NCBI RefSeq assembly: GCF_009183365.2
Contig: NZ_CP068230.1
Location: 1 to 42,500, forward strand
DNA length: 42,500 bases
Source: Shewanella algae
Lineage (GTDB): Bacteria; Pseudomonadota; Gammaproteobacteria; Enterobacterales; Shewanellaceae
Reading direction: 5' to 3'
Within the stretch, counting starts at the first letter, position 1, and each line of letters opens with the position of its first letter. Shown here one piece after another: positions 25,246 through 33,892 of this stretch. Position numbers and translations under genes: made by a program. The notes below the pieces were generated by a model that was not told the DNA's origin, ran no database searches, and saw only the letters and a program-made list of their open reading frames with translations.

Positions 25246-25551
25246 CTAAGCGCAGTACTTGCGGTGCAGGATAGAGATGACCTCTGTGACCTGCTGGTTC
25301 TTGAGCGAGTAGTAAACAACCTGCGAACTCTTGCGGGTCGCCACCAGATCTTCAGCACGCAGTACCGCCAGATGTTGTGACAGAGCGGACTGGCTCAGGG
25401 GCACGGTTTCATTCAACTGAGTGACGCTCAACTCTTGATCCAGCAGAAGGCAGAGGATCATCAGGCGGTAAGGGTTGGCGATGGCCTTGAGCCATTTGGC
25501 AGCGTTTTCCGCATTGGAAAGCATGGCTGCGACATCAATATCTTTTTGCAT
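25246..25551 (-). CDS. ArsR-family regulator, probable persulfide sensor (BigR/SqrR/YgaV-like)
   Basis: The 101-residue protein is a winged-helix dimeric repressor; the recognition helix is in PLSQSALSQHLAVLR. It lacks an evident metal-binding Cys cluster. Instead it has Cys34 (LMILCLLL) and Cys100 (KYCA), 66 residues apart, the spacing known for the redox pair in BigR and SqrR; YgaV of E. coli has the same layout. I therefore infer sensing of sulfide or persulfide. Its TAG stop codon uses the first bases next to the miniature element. A candidate autoregulatory operator lies at 25577-25592. It is divergent from the second hemG. Confidence 0.85.
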   Translation of the reverse strand: MQKDIDVAAMLSNAENAAKWLKAIANPYRLMILCLLLDQELSVTQLNETVPLSQSALSQHLAVLRAEDLVATRKSSQVVYYSLKNQQVTEVISILHRKYCA

Positions 25552-25576
25552 CAGCTTGGAACCTCTTCGCCTTTTG

Positions 25577-25592
25577 ATTAGGTTATTCTAAT
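25577..25592. promoter_or_regulatory. Candidate operator for the ArsR-family regulator
   Basis: ATTAG and CTAAT form an inverted repeat with a 6-base spacer, 26 bases upstream of the regulator's start codon. AT-rich dyads of this kind are usual operators for this family. It could also affect the divergent second hemG, about 190 bases away. Functional assignment is inference. Confidence 0.4.
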
Positions 25593-25779
25593 TGAATGGG
25601 GAGATGAGCACAATCATCAGTCTTTTATCTGGATCGCAATTCTAGCCTGAAAAATACCGATACAGCGCAATTTGCGGCAATATTCTCACGGGTTGAAGCC
25701 GATTATGTGATCTTTCAACTTGTTCAATCCGGGCGATAAGCCACACAATTTAAGTTACAGACACTCAATAGGCGAACTT

Positions 25780-26319
25780 ATGAAATCCATTCTTGTGCTC
25801 TACTTCTCCCGTGGTGGCCACACTGCCAAGATCAGTCGCTGTATTGCCGAAAGGCTACAGCAGTTGGGCCATGAGTGTGACAGCATGGATTTGGCTGCGG
25901 CGGAGGCGGAAAACATCGACTGGCAAAAATATGATGCCGTGGTCCTCGGTGCTTGTGTGCTTTATGGTACCTACGACAAGAGTGTGTTCGCTTTTTGCAG
26001 CAAACACCAACAGGTGCTGACAGAGAAAGGACTCAGTTTCTTTTCCGTCAATGTGGTGGCTCGCAAGCCGGAGAAACGGATCCCGGAAAACAACAAGTAT
26101 CTGCAGAAGTTCATAGCCCTGTCGGATTGGAAGCCCAAGGATGTGAAGATTATCGCCGGTAAGGTGGATTACCCCTCTTGGGGCTGGCTGGACAGCTTTA
26201 TGATCCGGCTGATCATGAAGATGACGGGGGGGCCAACCGATCCCAAGACGGTTATCGACTACACGGACTGGGAAGACGTAAAGCACTATGCCGAGTACCT
26301 GAGTGACTTGGCTTCCTGA
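25780..26319 (+). CDS. HemG-family protoporphyrinogen dehydrogenase (second copy)
   Basis: The 179-residue flavodoxin-like protein is a paralogue of the hemG product at 24452. It has the FMN loop YFSRGGHTAK (8-17) and the same HemG-type insert, VNVVARKPEKRIPENNKY. The C-terminal SWGWLDSFMIRLIMKMTGGPTD also parallels the first copy. I chose ATG 25780 (MKSILVLYFSRGG); an in-frame upstream start would add 20 residues that do not fit the flavodoxin N-terminus. It is divergent from the ArsR gene and has its own terminator. It may be a second haem-pathway enzyme or a related quinone-linked flavoprotein. Confidence 0.88.
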   Translation: MKSILVLYFSRGGHTAKISRCIAERLQQLGHECDSMDLAAAEAENIDWQKYDAVVLGACVLYGTYDKSVFAFCSKHQQVLTEKGLSFFSVNVVARKPEKRIPENNKYLQKFIALSDWKPKDVKIIAGKVDYPSWGWLDSFMIRLIMKMTGGPTDPKTVIDYTDWEDVKHYAEYLSDLAS

Positions 26320-26336
26320 TAGAGGCAATGTTTTCA

Positions 26337-26364
26337 AAGCGCAGTCCTGGTACTGCGCTTTTTT
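26337..26364 (+). terminator. Rho-independent terminator after the second hemG
   Basis: AAGCGCAGT and ACTGCGCTT form a perfect 9-bp stem around CCTGGT, followed by a T run, 17 bases after the stop codon. Confidence 0.92.
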
Positions 26365-26467
26365 GTATGTGTGGAAAAGGGTGGCAAGGTAAATTAACTT
26401 TCACTATCTGTGTGCCTGTTGTCCGCTTAATATGGCTGGCTTTATTGGCACGACTTTAGGAGGTGTC

Positions 26468-27001
26468 ATGAATGACGGTGAGATTCGCCTACGGGCGCTG
26501 GAAAGAACAGACCTGAGGTTTATTCATCAGCTGAATAACAACCGCATCATTATGGCTTACTGGTTTGAAGAGCCCTATGAATCGTTCGATGAGCTTGAAG
26601 AGCTCTACAACAAGCATATCCACGACAAGACAGAGCGGCGCTTTATCGCAGAAAATGCTCAGCAGCAGACCATAGGTCTGGTTGAGCTGGTGGAGATCAA
26701 TGACATTCATCGCAATGCCGAGTTTCAGATAATCATAGCGCCTGAGTTTCAGGGGCGAGGCTACGCCAGGGCCATGGTTAACAAGGCGCTCAACTACGCC
26801 TTTACCATACTGAACCTATACAAGGTTTATCTGCATGTGGCCTTGGAGAATGACAAGGCGTTACAACTCTATCAGAAGTGCGGCTTTAAAGAGGAAGGCC
26901 ATCTGGTGCAGGAGATCTTTATCAACGGCCAATACTCGGATGTCAAACGCATGTATGTCCTGCAGACCGATTATCTACAGCTGAATAAAATTCACCCATA
27001 G
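26468..27001 (+). CDS. speG: Spermidine N1-acetyltransferase-like GNAT protein
   Basis: SpeG acetylates spermidine and spermine with acetyl-CoA, which lowers free polyamine levels. The 177-residue protein shares with E. coli SpeG the blocks YWFEEPYESF, KHIHDKTERRF, LVELVEINDIHRNAEFQI and INGQYSD. The acetyl-CoA loop is QGRGYA (95-100) and a likely catalytic Tyr135 is in LQLYQKCGF. I chose ATG 26468 because an AGGAGG ribosome-binding site sits 4 bases upstream; the in-frame ATG 36 bases earlier lacks one. It converges on trkH with a 6-base gap. Confidence 0.93.
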   Translation: MNDGEIRLRALERTDLRFIHQLNNNRIIMAYWFEEPYESFDELEELYNKHIHDKTERRFIAENAQQQTIGLVELVEINDIHRNAEFQIIIAPEFQGRGYARAMVNKALNYAFTILNLYKVYLHVALENDKALQLYQKCGFKEEGHLVQEIFINGQYSDVKRMYVLQTDYLQLNKIHP

Positions 27002-27007
27002 ATAATA

Positions 27008-28450
27008 TCAGTATTTCCAGAAGCTGGGATGGAACAAGACGGCGACAGTCAGGATCTCCAAGCGGCCCAGTAACATGCCTATCGACAGTGCCCATTTGGC
27101 CAAGTCCGGCAGGCTGGAAAAGTTGCCTGCTGGGCCGATAACAGGGCCAAGCCCTGGGCCGACGTTGGTCACTGCCGTTACTGCGCCGGACAGGCTGGTG
27201 ACAGGGTCAAGACCACAAAGCACCAACACCAGCGCCAGCATCACGATAACCAGCATAAACAGCAGTGCGAAGGTCACCAAGGAGCGCACAATCTCTTCAT
27301 TGATAGGTCGGTTGTTGTAGCGCTCGCGGAAAATGCCGTTGGGATGAAACTGCTGCTTCAATTGTTCGCGCATGATGGCGCCGGCGATCTGGAAGCGGAA
27401 TATCTTGATGCCGCCGGAGGTTGAACCTGAACAGCTGCCGACAAACATCAGGAACAGAAAAGCGATATTTGCCAGCGCCCCCCAACTGCCATAGTCGGTC
27501 AGGCCATAGCCTGTGGTAGTGACCACGGAAACCACGTTGAAACTCGAGAGCCGCAGGGCGTCAATAAAGGCTATTTCACGCGAACTGTAGAGCCAATAAG
27601 CCAGAGAGAAAGACACCAGCAGCAGAAAAAGAATAAAGCCTTTCACTTGGGCATCATTCCAGACCTTGATACTACGTTGCTGCAGACTCTGAACAAACAT
27701 CAGCAGCGGCAGGCCACCGGCCGCCATAAATACCACCCCGACCCAGTGCGCCGCCTTAGGAAAGGCTGCCATGGAACTGTCCGAAGTCGAGTAGCCCCCA
27801 GTGGAGAGCGTGGTCATGGCATGGTTGAGCGCTTGAAACCAGTTCATCCCCGCCAAGTGATATGCTAAACCGCAGCATACTGTCAGCCCCAAATACACCA
27901 GAAACAGGTATTTGGCCAGACTCTGGGTGCGGGGGATGGCCTTGTCGGACCAATCTGAGGATTCGGTTCTGAACAGCCGCATCCCCCCTACGTTGAGAAA
28001 CGGCAGAATGGCCACCGCCATCACAATAAAGCCTATGCCACCGAGCCACTGCAACAGCGAACGCCAGACAAGAATGCTGTGATCCATGCTGTCCAGCCCG
28101 GATAGTACAGTGGAGCCTGTGGTGGTGATCCCCGACATGGTTTCAAAGAAGGCATCGGTATAGCCAATACCGTGATACAGGGTAAAGGGCATGGCGGCGA
28201 ACAAGCTGACAATAAACCAGGTTAGACTTGTCAGCAGGAACATGTCGCGGATATTCAGATTAAGTTGCTGCCCCTGGCCCCTGTGCATACAGATACTGGA
28301 GACAGTACCTGTGACCAGCGCCGATGCCATGAAGGCTGCCACTGTTTCTTCGCCGTAAAACAGGGCGAAGAAGAGTGGAATAAACATAAAGGCCGTCAGC
28401 ATGGACAAAAACAGGCCTAGGATGAATAGTAGTGGGCGAAAATTCAGCAT
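27008..28450 (-). CDS. trkH: Trk potassium uptake protein, TrkH family (second copy)
   Basis: The 480-residue membrane protein is a second potassium-channel-like Trk subunit. Filter loops are TTTGST (109-114), STGGYS, TTTGYG and NVGPGLG. It lies 10 bases after trkA on the same strand, so unlike the copy at 22995 it is encoded directly with its regulatory partner. It is clearly divergent from that copy (different N-terminus, MLNFRPLLFILG). Whether it is the main importer or a specialised, possibly sodium-linked one cannot be told from sequence. Confidence 0.93.
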   Translation of the reverse strand: MLNFRPLLFILGLFLSMLTAFMFIPLFFALFYGEETVAAFMASALVTGTVSSICMHRGQGQQLNLNIRDMFLLTSLTWFIVSLFAAMPFTLYHGIGYTDAFFETMSGITTTGSTVLSGLDSMDHSILVWRSLLQWLGGIGFIVMAVAILPFLNVGGMRLFRTESSDWSDKAIPRTQSLAKYLFLVYLGLTVCCGLAYHLAGMNWFQALNHAMTTLSTGGYSTSDSSMAAFPKAAHWVGVVFMAAGGLPLLMFVQSLQQRSIKVWNDAQVKGFILFLLLVSFSLAYWLYSSREIAFIDALRLSSFNVVSVVTTTGYGLTDYGSWGALANIAFLFLMFVGSCSGSTSGGIKIFRFQIAGAIMREQLKQQFHPNGIFRERYNNRPINEEIVRSLVTFALLFMLVIVMLALVLVLCGLDPVTSLSGAVTAVTNVGPGLGPVIGPAGNFSSLPDLAKWALSIGMLLGRLEILTVAVLFHPSFWKY

Positions 28451-28460
28451 GGCCAGAGCC

Positions 28461-29870
28461 TTAGAAGAAGAAAGCGCTCGGCTGGAACAGTTTTTCCACT
28501 TCGCCGATAAACTTCTTGTTCACCAGGAAGAGAATGACATGGTCTCCCTGTTCGATAACTGTCTTATCGTGGGCCATCAAGACTTCATCGTCGCGGACTA
28601 TGGCGCCTATGGTGGTACCCGGTGGCAGCTTGATTTCGCCTATCTGTTTACCCACGACTTTGCTGGTGCTGGAATCACCGTGGGCAATGGCTTCAATCGC
28701 CTCGGCAGCGCCTCGGCGCAGTGAATATACGTTGCAGATATCCCCCTGGCGGATATGGGTCAACAAGGCCGAGATGGTGGCTTGCTGCGGTGAAATGGCG
28801 ATATCTATATTGGCTTCCTGAACAATATCGACATAGGCTTCACGCTGAATAAGCACCATCACTTTCTTGGCACCCATACGTTTGGCCAACAGTGCCGACA
28901 TGATATTGGCCTCGTCGTCGTTGGTGACGGCGATAAACACATCGGTTTGATCTATGTGCTCTTCCATCAGGAGTTCCTGATCGGAAGCATCACCGCAGAA
29001 TACCGTGGTATTTTCCAGCTTTTCCGACAGCGCCTCGGCTCTGTCCTGACGATGTTCTATCAACTTGACCGAGTGATTACGCTGTAGCTTCTTGGCCAGT
29101 CCCAAACCTATGTTACCGCCACCGGCGATCATGATATTGCGGTAACTGTTATCCAGCTTCTGCATCTCACTCATTACTGCCCGCACATGGCGACTGTCGG
29201 CGACAAAGAACACTTCATCATCGGCTTCTATGATAGTGGTTCCCCTGGGCATAATCGGCCGTCCCTGACGGAAAATCGCCGCTACCCGGGTATCAATATT
29301 CGGCATGTGTTCGCGCAGTGCAGCCAGCGCGTTGCCCACCAATGGGCCGCCATAATAGGCGCGAACAGCCACCAGACTCAGCTTTCCTTCAGCGAACTCA
29401 AGAACCTGTAAAGCCCCTGGATAATCTACCAGGCGTTGTATGTAAGCGGTTACTAACTGTTCGGGGGCAATCAGCTCATCTATGATGAAACCACCCCGTG
29501 TCCGAGGTTCATTACTCTTGGTTTCACTGTCGATAAACAGCTTATCCTGCATCCCCAAATACTGCTCTGAGCGAATACGGGCTATCTTGGTTGGTGTGCC
29601 AAACAGGGTATAGGCAATTTGACAGGCGGCCATGTTGCATTCGTCGCTGTTGGTTACAGCGATCAGCATATCGGCATCTTCGGCGCCGGCTTCTTTTAAG
29701 ACGCCGGGGTGGGCTCCGTGACCGACAACCACCCGCAAGTCATATTTGTCTTGCAGTGCCCTAAGGCGATTTCTGTCACTGTCGACTATGGTGATATCGT
29801 TGTTTTCACCCACCAGGTTTTCTGCAAGGGTGCCACCGACCTGACCTGCGCCCAAGATGATTATTTTCAT
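28461..29870 (-). CDS. trkA: Trk system potassium uptake protein TrkA
   Basis: TrkA is the cytoplasmic nucleotide-binding subunit that gates TrkH. The 469-residue protein has two tandem RCK units, each with a Rossmann NAD-binding domain: the first begins with ILGAGQVGG (G7-G13), the second with IAGGGNIGLG near residue 245. Each is followed by a TrkA-C domain. It lies between rsmB (9-base gap upstream) and trkH, in a def-fmt-rsmB-trkA-trkH block. It may serve both TrkH proteins in this window. Confidence 0.96.
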   Translation of the reverse strand: MKIIILGAGQVGGTLAENLVGENNDITIVDSDRNRLRALQDKYDLRVVVGHGAHPGVLKEAGAEDADMLIAVTNSDECNMAACQIAYTLFGTPTKIARIRSEQYLGMQDKLFIDSETKSNEPRTRGGFIIDELIAPEQLVTAYIQRLVDYPGALQVLEFAEGKLSLVAVRAYYGGPLVGNALAALREHMPNIDTRVAAIFRQGRPIMPRGTTIIEADDEVFFVADSRHVRAVMSEMQKLDNSYRNIMIAGGGNIGLGLAKKLQRNHSVKLIEHRQDRAEALSEKLENTTVFCGDASDQELLMEEHIDQTDVFIAVTNDDEANIMSALLAKRMGAKKVMVLIQREAYVDIVQEANIDIAISPQQATISALLTHIRQGDICNVYSLRRGAAEAIEAIAHGDSSTSKVVGKQIGEIKLPPGTTIGAIVRDDEVLMAHDKTVIEQGDHVILFLVNKKFIGEVEKLFQPSAFFF

Positions 29871-29879
29871 GGCCTCGTC

Positions 29880-31178
29880 TTATCCCTGAAGTTTCGACTT
29901 AACGATTCGCGCGTAATAAAACCCGTCCATATTGTCCTGTCCGGGCAAGATTTGCCAGCCTATCGCATCTGGCTGGTCTGCCTGAGTGATAGCTTCCAGC
30001 CGGGCATCCGGCGTACGCTCCAGGAAGGCGACAACTTGATCGCGGTTTTCCTGTGGCAGGATAGAGCAGGTGGCGTATAACAGTACACCGCCTGGCTTCA
30101 ACCATTGCCAGCAGTGATCCAATATCTGTTGCTGCACCTTGGCCAACTCCTCAATATCCTGTGGCTTACGCAGCCACATGATATCCGGATGGCGCCGAAT
30201 AACGCCGGTAGCCGAGCAGGGGGCATCCAGTAATATGCGATCAAACTTGCTACCCTGCCACCATGAAGCAATATTTGCGGCATCGCCGTGCACCAACTTG
30301 GCATTCAGTTGCAACCTTTGCAGGTTCTCGGCAACTCTCTGCAGCCGTTTGTTGTCGTTGTCGACCGCCACCAGTTCTATGTCAGGACACAGCTCCAGCA
30401 GATGGCAACTCTTGCCTCCCGGAGCGGCGCAGGCATCGAGAATGGTTTCGCCCGCTTGAGGTGCCAGCAGGGTGGCGGCCCATTGAGCAGCACCATCCTG
30501 CACAGACACTGAGCCTTCGCCAAAGCCGGGCAGAGTGGTGACATCGCAGGCTTGCTCGAGCAATATACTGTCTTCCCCCTGACCTGGAGTGGCGGCAATT
30601 TCGGCTTCAGCCAAGTGTTGCAGATATTGCTCACGGCTTTGGGATAAACGGTTGTTGCGCAGCCACAGTGGCGGCCGCTGGTGACTCTGTTGCACCACTT
30701 GTTGCCAGTTTTCCGGATAGGCAGCAGTGAGCGCCTTGAGGATCCAGTTGGGCGTATTGTGTTCCAGCACAGGGTTATCTGTGGCCAGTGGGCTATTGTC
30801 TCGCTGGATATTGCGTAAAACGCCGTTGACTACCTTGACCAGGTTTTCAAACTTCAGCTGACGACAAGCTTCGGCAGTTTCCGAAATGGCTGCATGGGCC
30901 GGTATCCGGGTGAAATACAATTGGTAACAACCCACAAGAAGCAGCTGGTGGACGATACGCTGTTTCCCTTTGAACTGTTTACTGAGGCAGTCGCTGACTC
31001 TCTTGTCCAGTTGTGGCAGGGTGCGCATTACGCCGTAGCAAAGTTCGGCCAAAAGCGCCTTGTCTTTGCCGCTGTGAAGCTGCTGCTGTTGTTCGGGCAG
31101 GGCAACCGAGAGGGACATGCCCCGTTCCAGTACCTGAAAGATGGCCTTGGCGGCAAGAGCTCTGAGATTCTGCCTCAT
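29880..31178 (-). CDS. rsmB: 16S rRNA m5C967 methyltransferase RsmB
   Basis: RsmB (Sun) methylates cytosine 967 of 16S rRNA using S-adenosylmethionine. The 432-residue protein has an N-terminal NusB-like RNA-binding domain (about 1-130) and a methyltransferase domain with DACAAPGGKSCHL for the cofactor. The two catalytic cysteines are Cys321 in DAPCSATG and Cys371 in YATCS, offset by four from E. coli numbering. It overlaps fmt by 4 bases, so translation is coupled. Confidence 0.97.
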   Translation of the reverse strand: MRQNLRALAAKAIFQVLERGMSLSVALPEQQQQLHSGKDKALLAELCYGVMRTLPQLDKRVSDCLSKQFKGKQRIVHQLLLVGCYQLYFTRIPAHAAISETAEACRQLKFENLVKVVNGVLRNIQRDNSPLATDNPVLEHNTPNWILKALTAAYPENWQQVVQQSHQRPPLWLRNNRLSQSREQYLQHLAEAEIAATPGQGEDSILLEQACDVTTLPGFGEGSVSVQDGAAQWAATLLAPQAGETILDACAAPGGKSCHLLELCPDIELVAVDNDNKRLQRVAENLQRLQLNAKLVHGDAANIASWWQGSKFDRILLDAPCSATGVIRRHPDIMWLRKPQDIEELAKVQQQILDHCWQWLKPGGVLLYATCSILPQENRDQVVAFLERTPDARLEAITQADQPDAIGWQILPGQDNMDGFYYARIVKSKLQG

Positions 31179-32128
31179 GATGCTTGAGCCAAATTATTAC
31201 CGGGCTGGAACCATTCGCCCCTGGCGTTGAGAATATCGGCGATATCCAGCGGTTTTTTCCCTGGCAGTTGTGCCTTTTTCAACACCAATAGGCCATCGGC
31301 AGTGGCAATGGCTAATCCTCGCTTGTCGGCGCGCACCACTGTGCCCGGCTCAAACTGCTCGGCTGACTCTTCCACTTCAGCCTGCCAGACCTTGATATTT
31401 TGCCCTTGGCATTCAAAGTAGCTCACCGGCCATGGGTTAAAGGCGCGGATCTCCTGCCACAGATTGCGGGCAGCCTTATGCCAGTCGATACGGGCTTCCT
31501 CTTTACTGAGTTTTTCGGCGTAGTTGGCCAGTGATTCATCCTGCGGCTCGGCGGTGAGTTTGCCTTCGGCCAGACCTTGCAGAGCTTGGATCAGTGCCAC
31601 TGGTCCCTGTTGGGCCAGTTTTTCATACAGGGTTGCTGAAGTGTCGTCATCGGCTATCGGCAGCGAGGTCTTGAGCAGCATGTCTCCGGTATCCAAACCG
31701 ACATCCATCTGCATTATAGTGACCCCGGTTTCTTTGTCCCCGGCCCACAATGCCCTTTGGATAGGCGCCGCACCGCGCCAGCGCGGCAGAATAGAGCCGT
31801 GAACATTGATGCATCCCAGGCGGGGAGCCTGCAACACTGCCAATGGCAGGATCAGGCCATAGGCGACCACCACCATGATATCGGCTCCAAGAGCTGCCAG
31901 CTCCTGCTGGGCTTCTTCGTGGCGCAGCGACTTGGGTTGATAGACGGGAATATCGTGTTCCAACGCCAGCGCCTTGACCGGGCTTGGGGTTAGTTTGTGG
32001 CCTCGTCCGGCGGGTTTGTCCACTCGGGTATAGACGGCAATGACTTGATGCTCTGAGTCCAGCAGCGCCTGCAGGTGGCGCGCTGCAAAGTCCGGAGTAC
32101 CGGCAAAAATGATCTTCAGTGGTTTCAA
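31175..32128 (-). CDS. fmt: Methionyl-tRNA formyltransferase
   Basis: Fmt formylates initiator methionyl-tRNA using 10-formyltetrahydrofolate. The 317-residue protein has the N-terminal IIFAGTPDFAARHL, the catalytic block GCINVHGSILPRWRGAAPI and MDVGLDTGDML, plus a C-terminal tRNA-binding domain. The start codon is TTG at 32128, preceded by AGGA at 6 bases; this position matches the homologous N-terminus and no ATG is near. It lies 27 bases after def and overlaps rsmB by 4 bases. Confidence 0.97.
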   Translation of the reverse strand: MKPLKIIFAGTPDFAARHLQALLDSEHQVIAVYTRVDKPAGRGHKLTPSPVKALALEHDIPVYQPKSLRHEEAQQELAALGADIMVVVAYGLILPLAVLQAPRLGCINVHGSILPRWRGAAPIQRALWAGDKETGVTIMQMDVGLDTGDMLLKTSLPIADDDTSATLYEKLAQQGPVALIQALQGLAEGKLTAEPQDESLANYAEKLSKEEARIDWHKAARNLWQEIRAFNPWPVSYFECQGQNIKVWQAEVEESAEQFEPGTVVRADKRGLAIATADGLLVLKKAQLPGKKPLDIADILNARGEWFQPGNNLAQAS

Positions 32129-32155
32129 AATAGATCCTAATTATTCGGGATTAAT

Positions 32156-32665
32156 TCAGGCTTTAGCTTCCTGACGTGCCGCTTTTTCCAGCTTTTGTCT
32201 GATCCGCTGACGTTTCAGTGGTGACAGATAATCAACGAAAAGCTTGCCCTTTAGATGATCCATCTCGTGCTGAATACAGATGGCAAATAAACCGTCTGCT
32301 TCAATAGTAAATTCATTGCCATCACGGTCGAGCGCCGTCACGGTAATAAATTCGGCTCTATCCACCTTGGCATAAATACCGGGTACAGACAGACAACCCT
32401 CTTCATTACAGAAGTCGCCACTTGCGCTGATAATTTGGGGGTTGATAAAGACTTTTGGACGTTCGACATCGTCCTGCAAGTCCATCACAATCAATTGCTT
32501 ATGAAAATCGACTTGAGTTGCAGCCAGACCAATACCCTTTTCTTCGTACATGGTCTCGAACATATTATCGATTTGCGTCTGCAGTGCAGAATCAAATTCT
32601 GTCACGGGCTGGGCAATCGTGCGTAATCTCTCGTCTGGGAATCGTAATACTTTTAACAGGGCCAT
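32156..32665 (-). CDS. def: Peptide deformylase
   Basis: Def removes the formyl group from new proteins, the counterpart of Fmt. The 169-residue protein has all three metal-binding motifs: GIGLAATQ (44-51), EEGCLSVPG with Cys91, and QHEMDH with His133, Glu134 and His137. Length equals E. coli Def. It is the first gene of the def-fmt-rsmB-trkA-trkH block and is divergent from the LysM gene. Confidence 0.98.
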   Translation of the reverse strand: MALLKVLRFPDERLRTIAQPVTEFDSALQTQIDNMFETMYEEKGIGLAATQVDFHKQLIVMDLQDDVERPKVFINPQIISASGDFCNEEGCLSVPGIYAKVDRAEFITVTALDRDGNEFTIEADGLFAICIQHEMDHLKGKLFVDYLSPLKRQRIRQKLEKAARQEAKA

Positions 32666-32705
32666 AGATAAACTCTTAACAAGTCTGTCAAATCCGTGCC
32701 AGTTG

Positions 32706-32733
32706 GTTATACTGACTTGTGCTATTGCGTTAA
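32706..32733 (-). promoter_or_regulatory. Possible promoter for the def block
   Basis: On the minus strand TTAACG (-35-like) and TATAAC (-10-like) are 16 bases apart and lie about 40 bases before the def start codon. The match is moderate; other start sites in this 138-base gap are possible. Confidence 0.35.
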
Positions 32734-32803
32734 TTTTAATCCTTAGCGGCTATCAATAACAGCAAAAGCTCTCACTAATGAGCCAGACAACATGGAAGCC
32801 CCC

Positions 32804-33892
32804 ATGAAACGGTTAATTTTACTCGCGTTACTGACATTTAATTGCGCCTTCGTTGCAGCAGATACCCTGACATTAAAACCCGGTCATCCTGATACTTATG
32901 TGGTCAAGAAAGGCGATACCCTTTGGGATATATCGGCATTGTTCCTCAAAGACCCATGGCGTTGGCCCAAACTCTGGGGCGCCAATCCCCAGATAGCCAA
33001 TCCACACCTTATTTATCCCGGTGATCGATTAACACTGGTGTTTATCGACGGTGAACCCAGGCTGGTCAATAAACCTCATGTTCGCAAGAGCCCGGCCGGA
33101 AGGGTTCAACCCAAAGGCGGTGCCATTCCCGCGGTCGATTTGGCCTTGATTCAACCCTACCTGGTGCAAAACCGGGTGGTCGACCCCGAGTGGTTCAAGG
33201 AACAACCTATGGTGCTGGGGGGAGAAAGAGATTCCCGTCACCATGTGATGGACGACATCATCTATATCCAGGCCAATCTGCCACAAGGCGATAAGGTCGG
33301 GATGTATCAGCCCGGGCGCGAATTTACCAATAAGGAAACCGGTGAGTTGCTGGGTCAGGAAGTGATCCTCAGTGCCAGCGGCCGAGTGGTGGAGTCGGGT
33401 GAGGTTTCCAAGGTGAAGCTGCTCAACAATTTCCGCGAAACCAAAGCCGGTTTCAGAGTGTTGGCGATAGAAGACGACTCCTTGTTGTCTGCCTACTTTA
33501 TTCCCAAGGCCAGCGATACCGAGGGCGCCAAGGTGTTGGCATCTGAACGTAAAATTCGCGCCATGGGGAAACTGGATGTGTTTTATCTGGATCGGGGCAG
33601 CCGTGAGGGCGTAGAGCCCGGCGATGTGTTCTCTATCTACAAGGACGGTGCCGAAGTGGTGATCAACGGCGATGGTATCCCCGTACCGCCGACCGAACGC
33701 TCTGCTTACGACAACCTGATGGCCAAGATGGGCTCAGACAATGCCGTTAAACTGCCCGACCTCTATCGCGGTCAGGTAATGGTGTTCAAGGTATTCGACA
33801 AGACAGCTCTCGGGCTCATCATGGTGAACGAGAGCCCTGTCAGGGTTGATGACCTTTTGGTCAAGCCTGACATATTACTGAAAGGTGAATGA
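32804..33892 (+). CDS. Exported LysM domain protein
   Basis: The 362-residue protein has a signal peptide (residues 1-19, MKRLILLALL... ending VAA) and a LysM peptidoglycan-binding domain at about 31-78 (YVVKKGDTLWDIS to YPGDRLTL). The rest, about 280 residues, is conserved in relatives but has no named function. I chose ATG 32804, which has GGAAG 5 bases upstream; an in-frame ATG at 32792 would add MEAP before the signal peptide. It overlaps dprA by 4 bases (ATGA), matching the usual LysM-dprA-smg order. Confidence 0.9.
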   Translation: MKRLILLALLTFNCAFVAADTLTLKPGHPDTYVVKKGDTLWDISALFLKDPWRWPKLWGANPQIANPHLIYPGDRLTLVFIDGEPRLVNKPHVRKSPAGRVQPKGGAIPAVDLALIQPYLVQNRVVDPEWFKEQPMVLGGERDSRHHVMDDIIYIQANLPQGDKVGMYQPGREFTNKETGELLGQEVILSASGRVVESGEVSKVKLLNNFRETKAGFRVLAIEDDSLLSAYFIPKASDTEGAKVLASERKIRAMGKLDVFYLDRGSREGVEPGDVFSIYKDGAEVVINGDGIPVPPTERSAYDNLMAKMGSDNAVKLPDLYRGQVMVFKVFDKTALGLIMVNESPVRVDDLLVKPDILLKGE

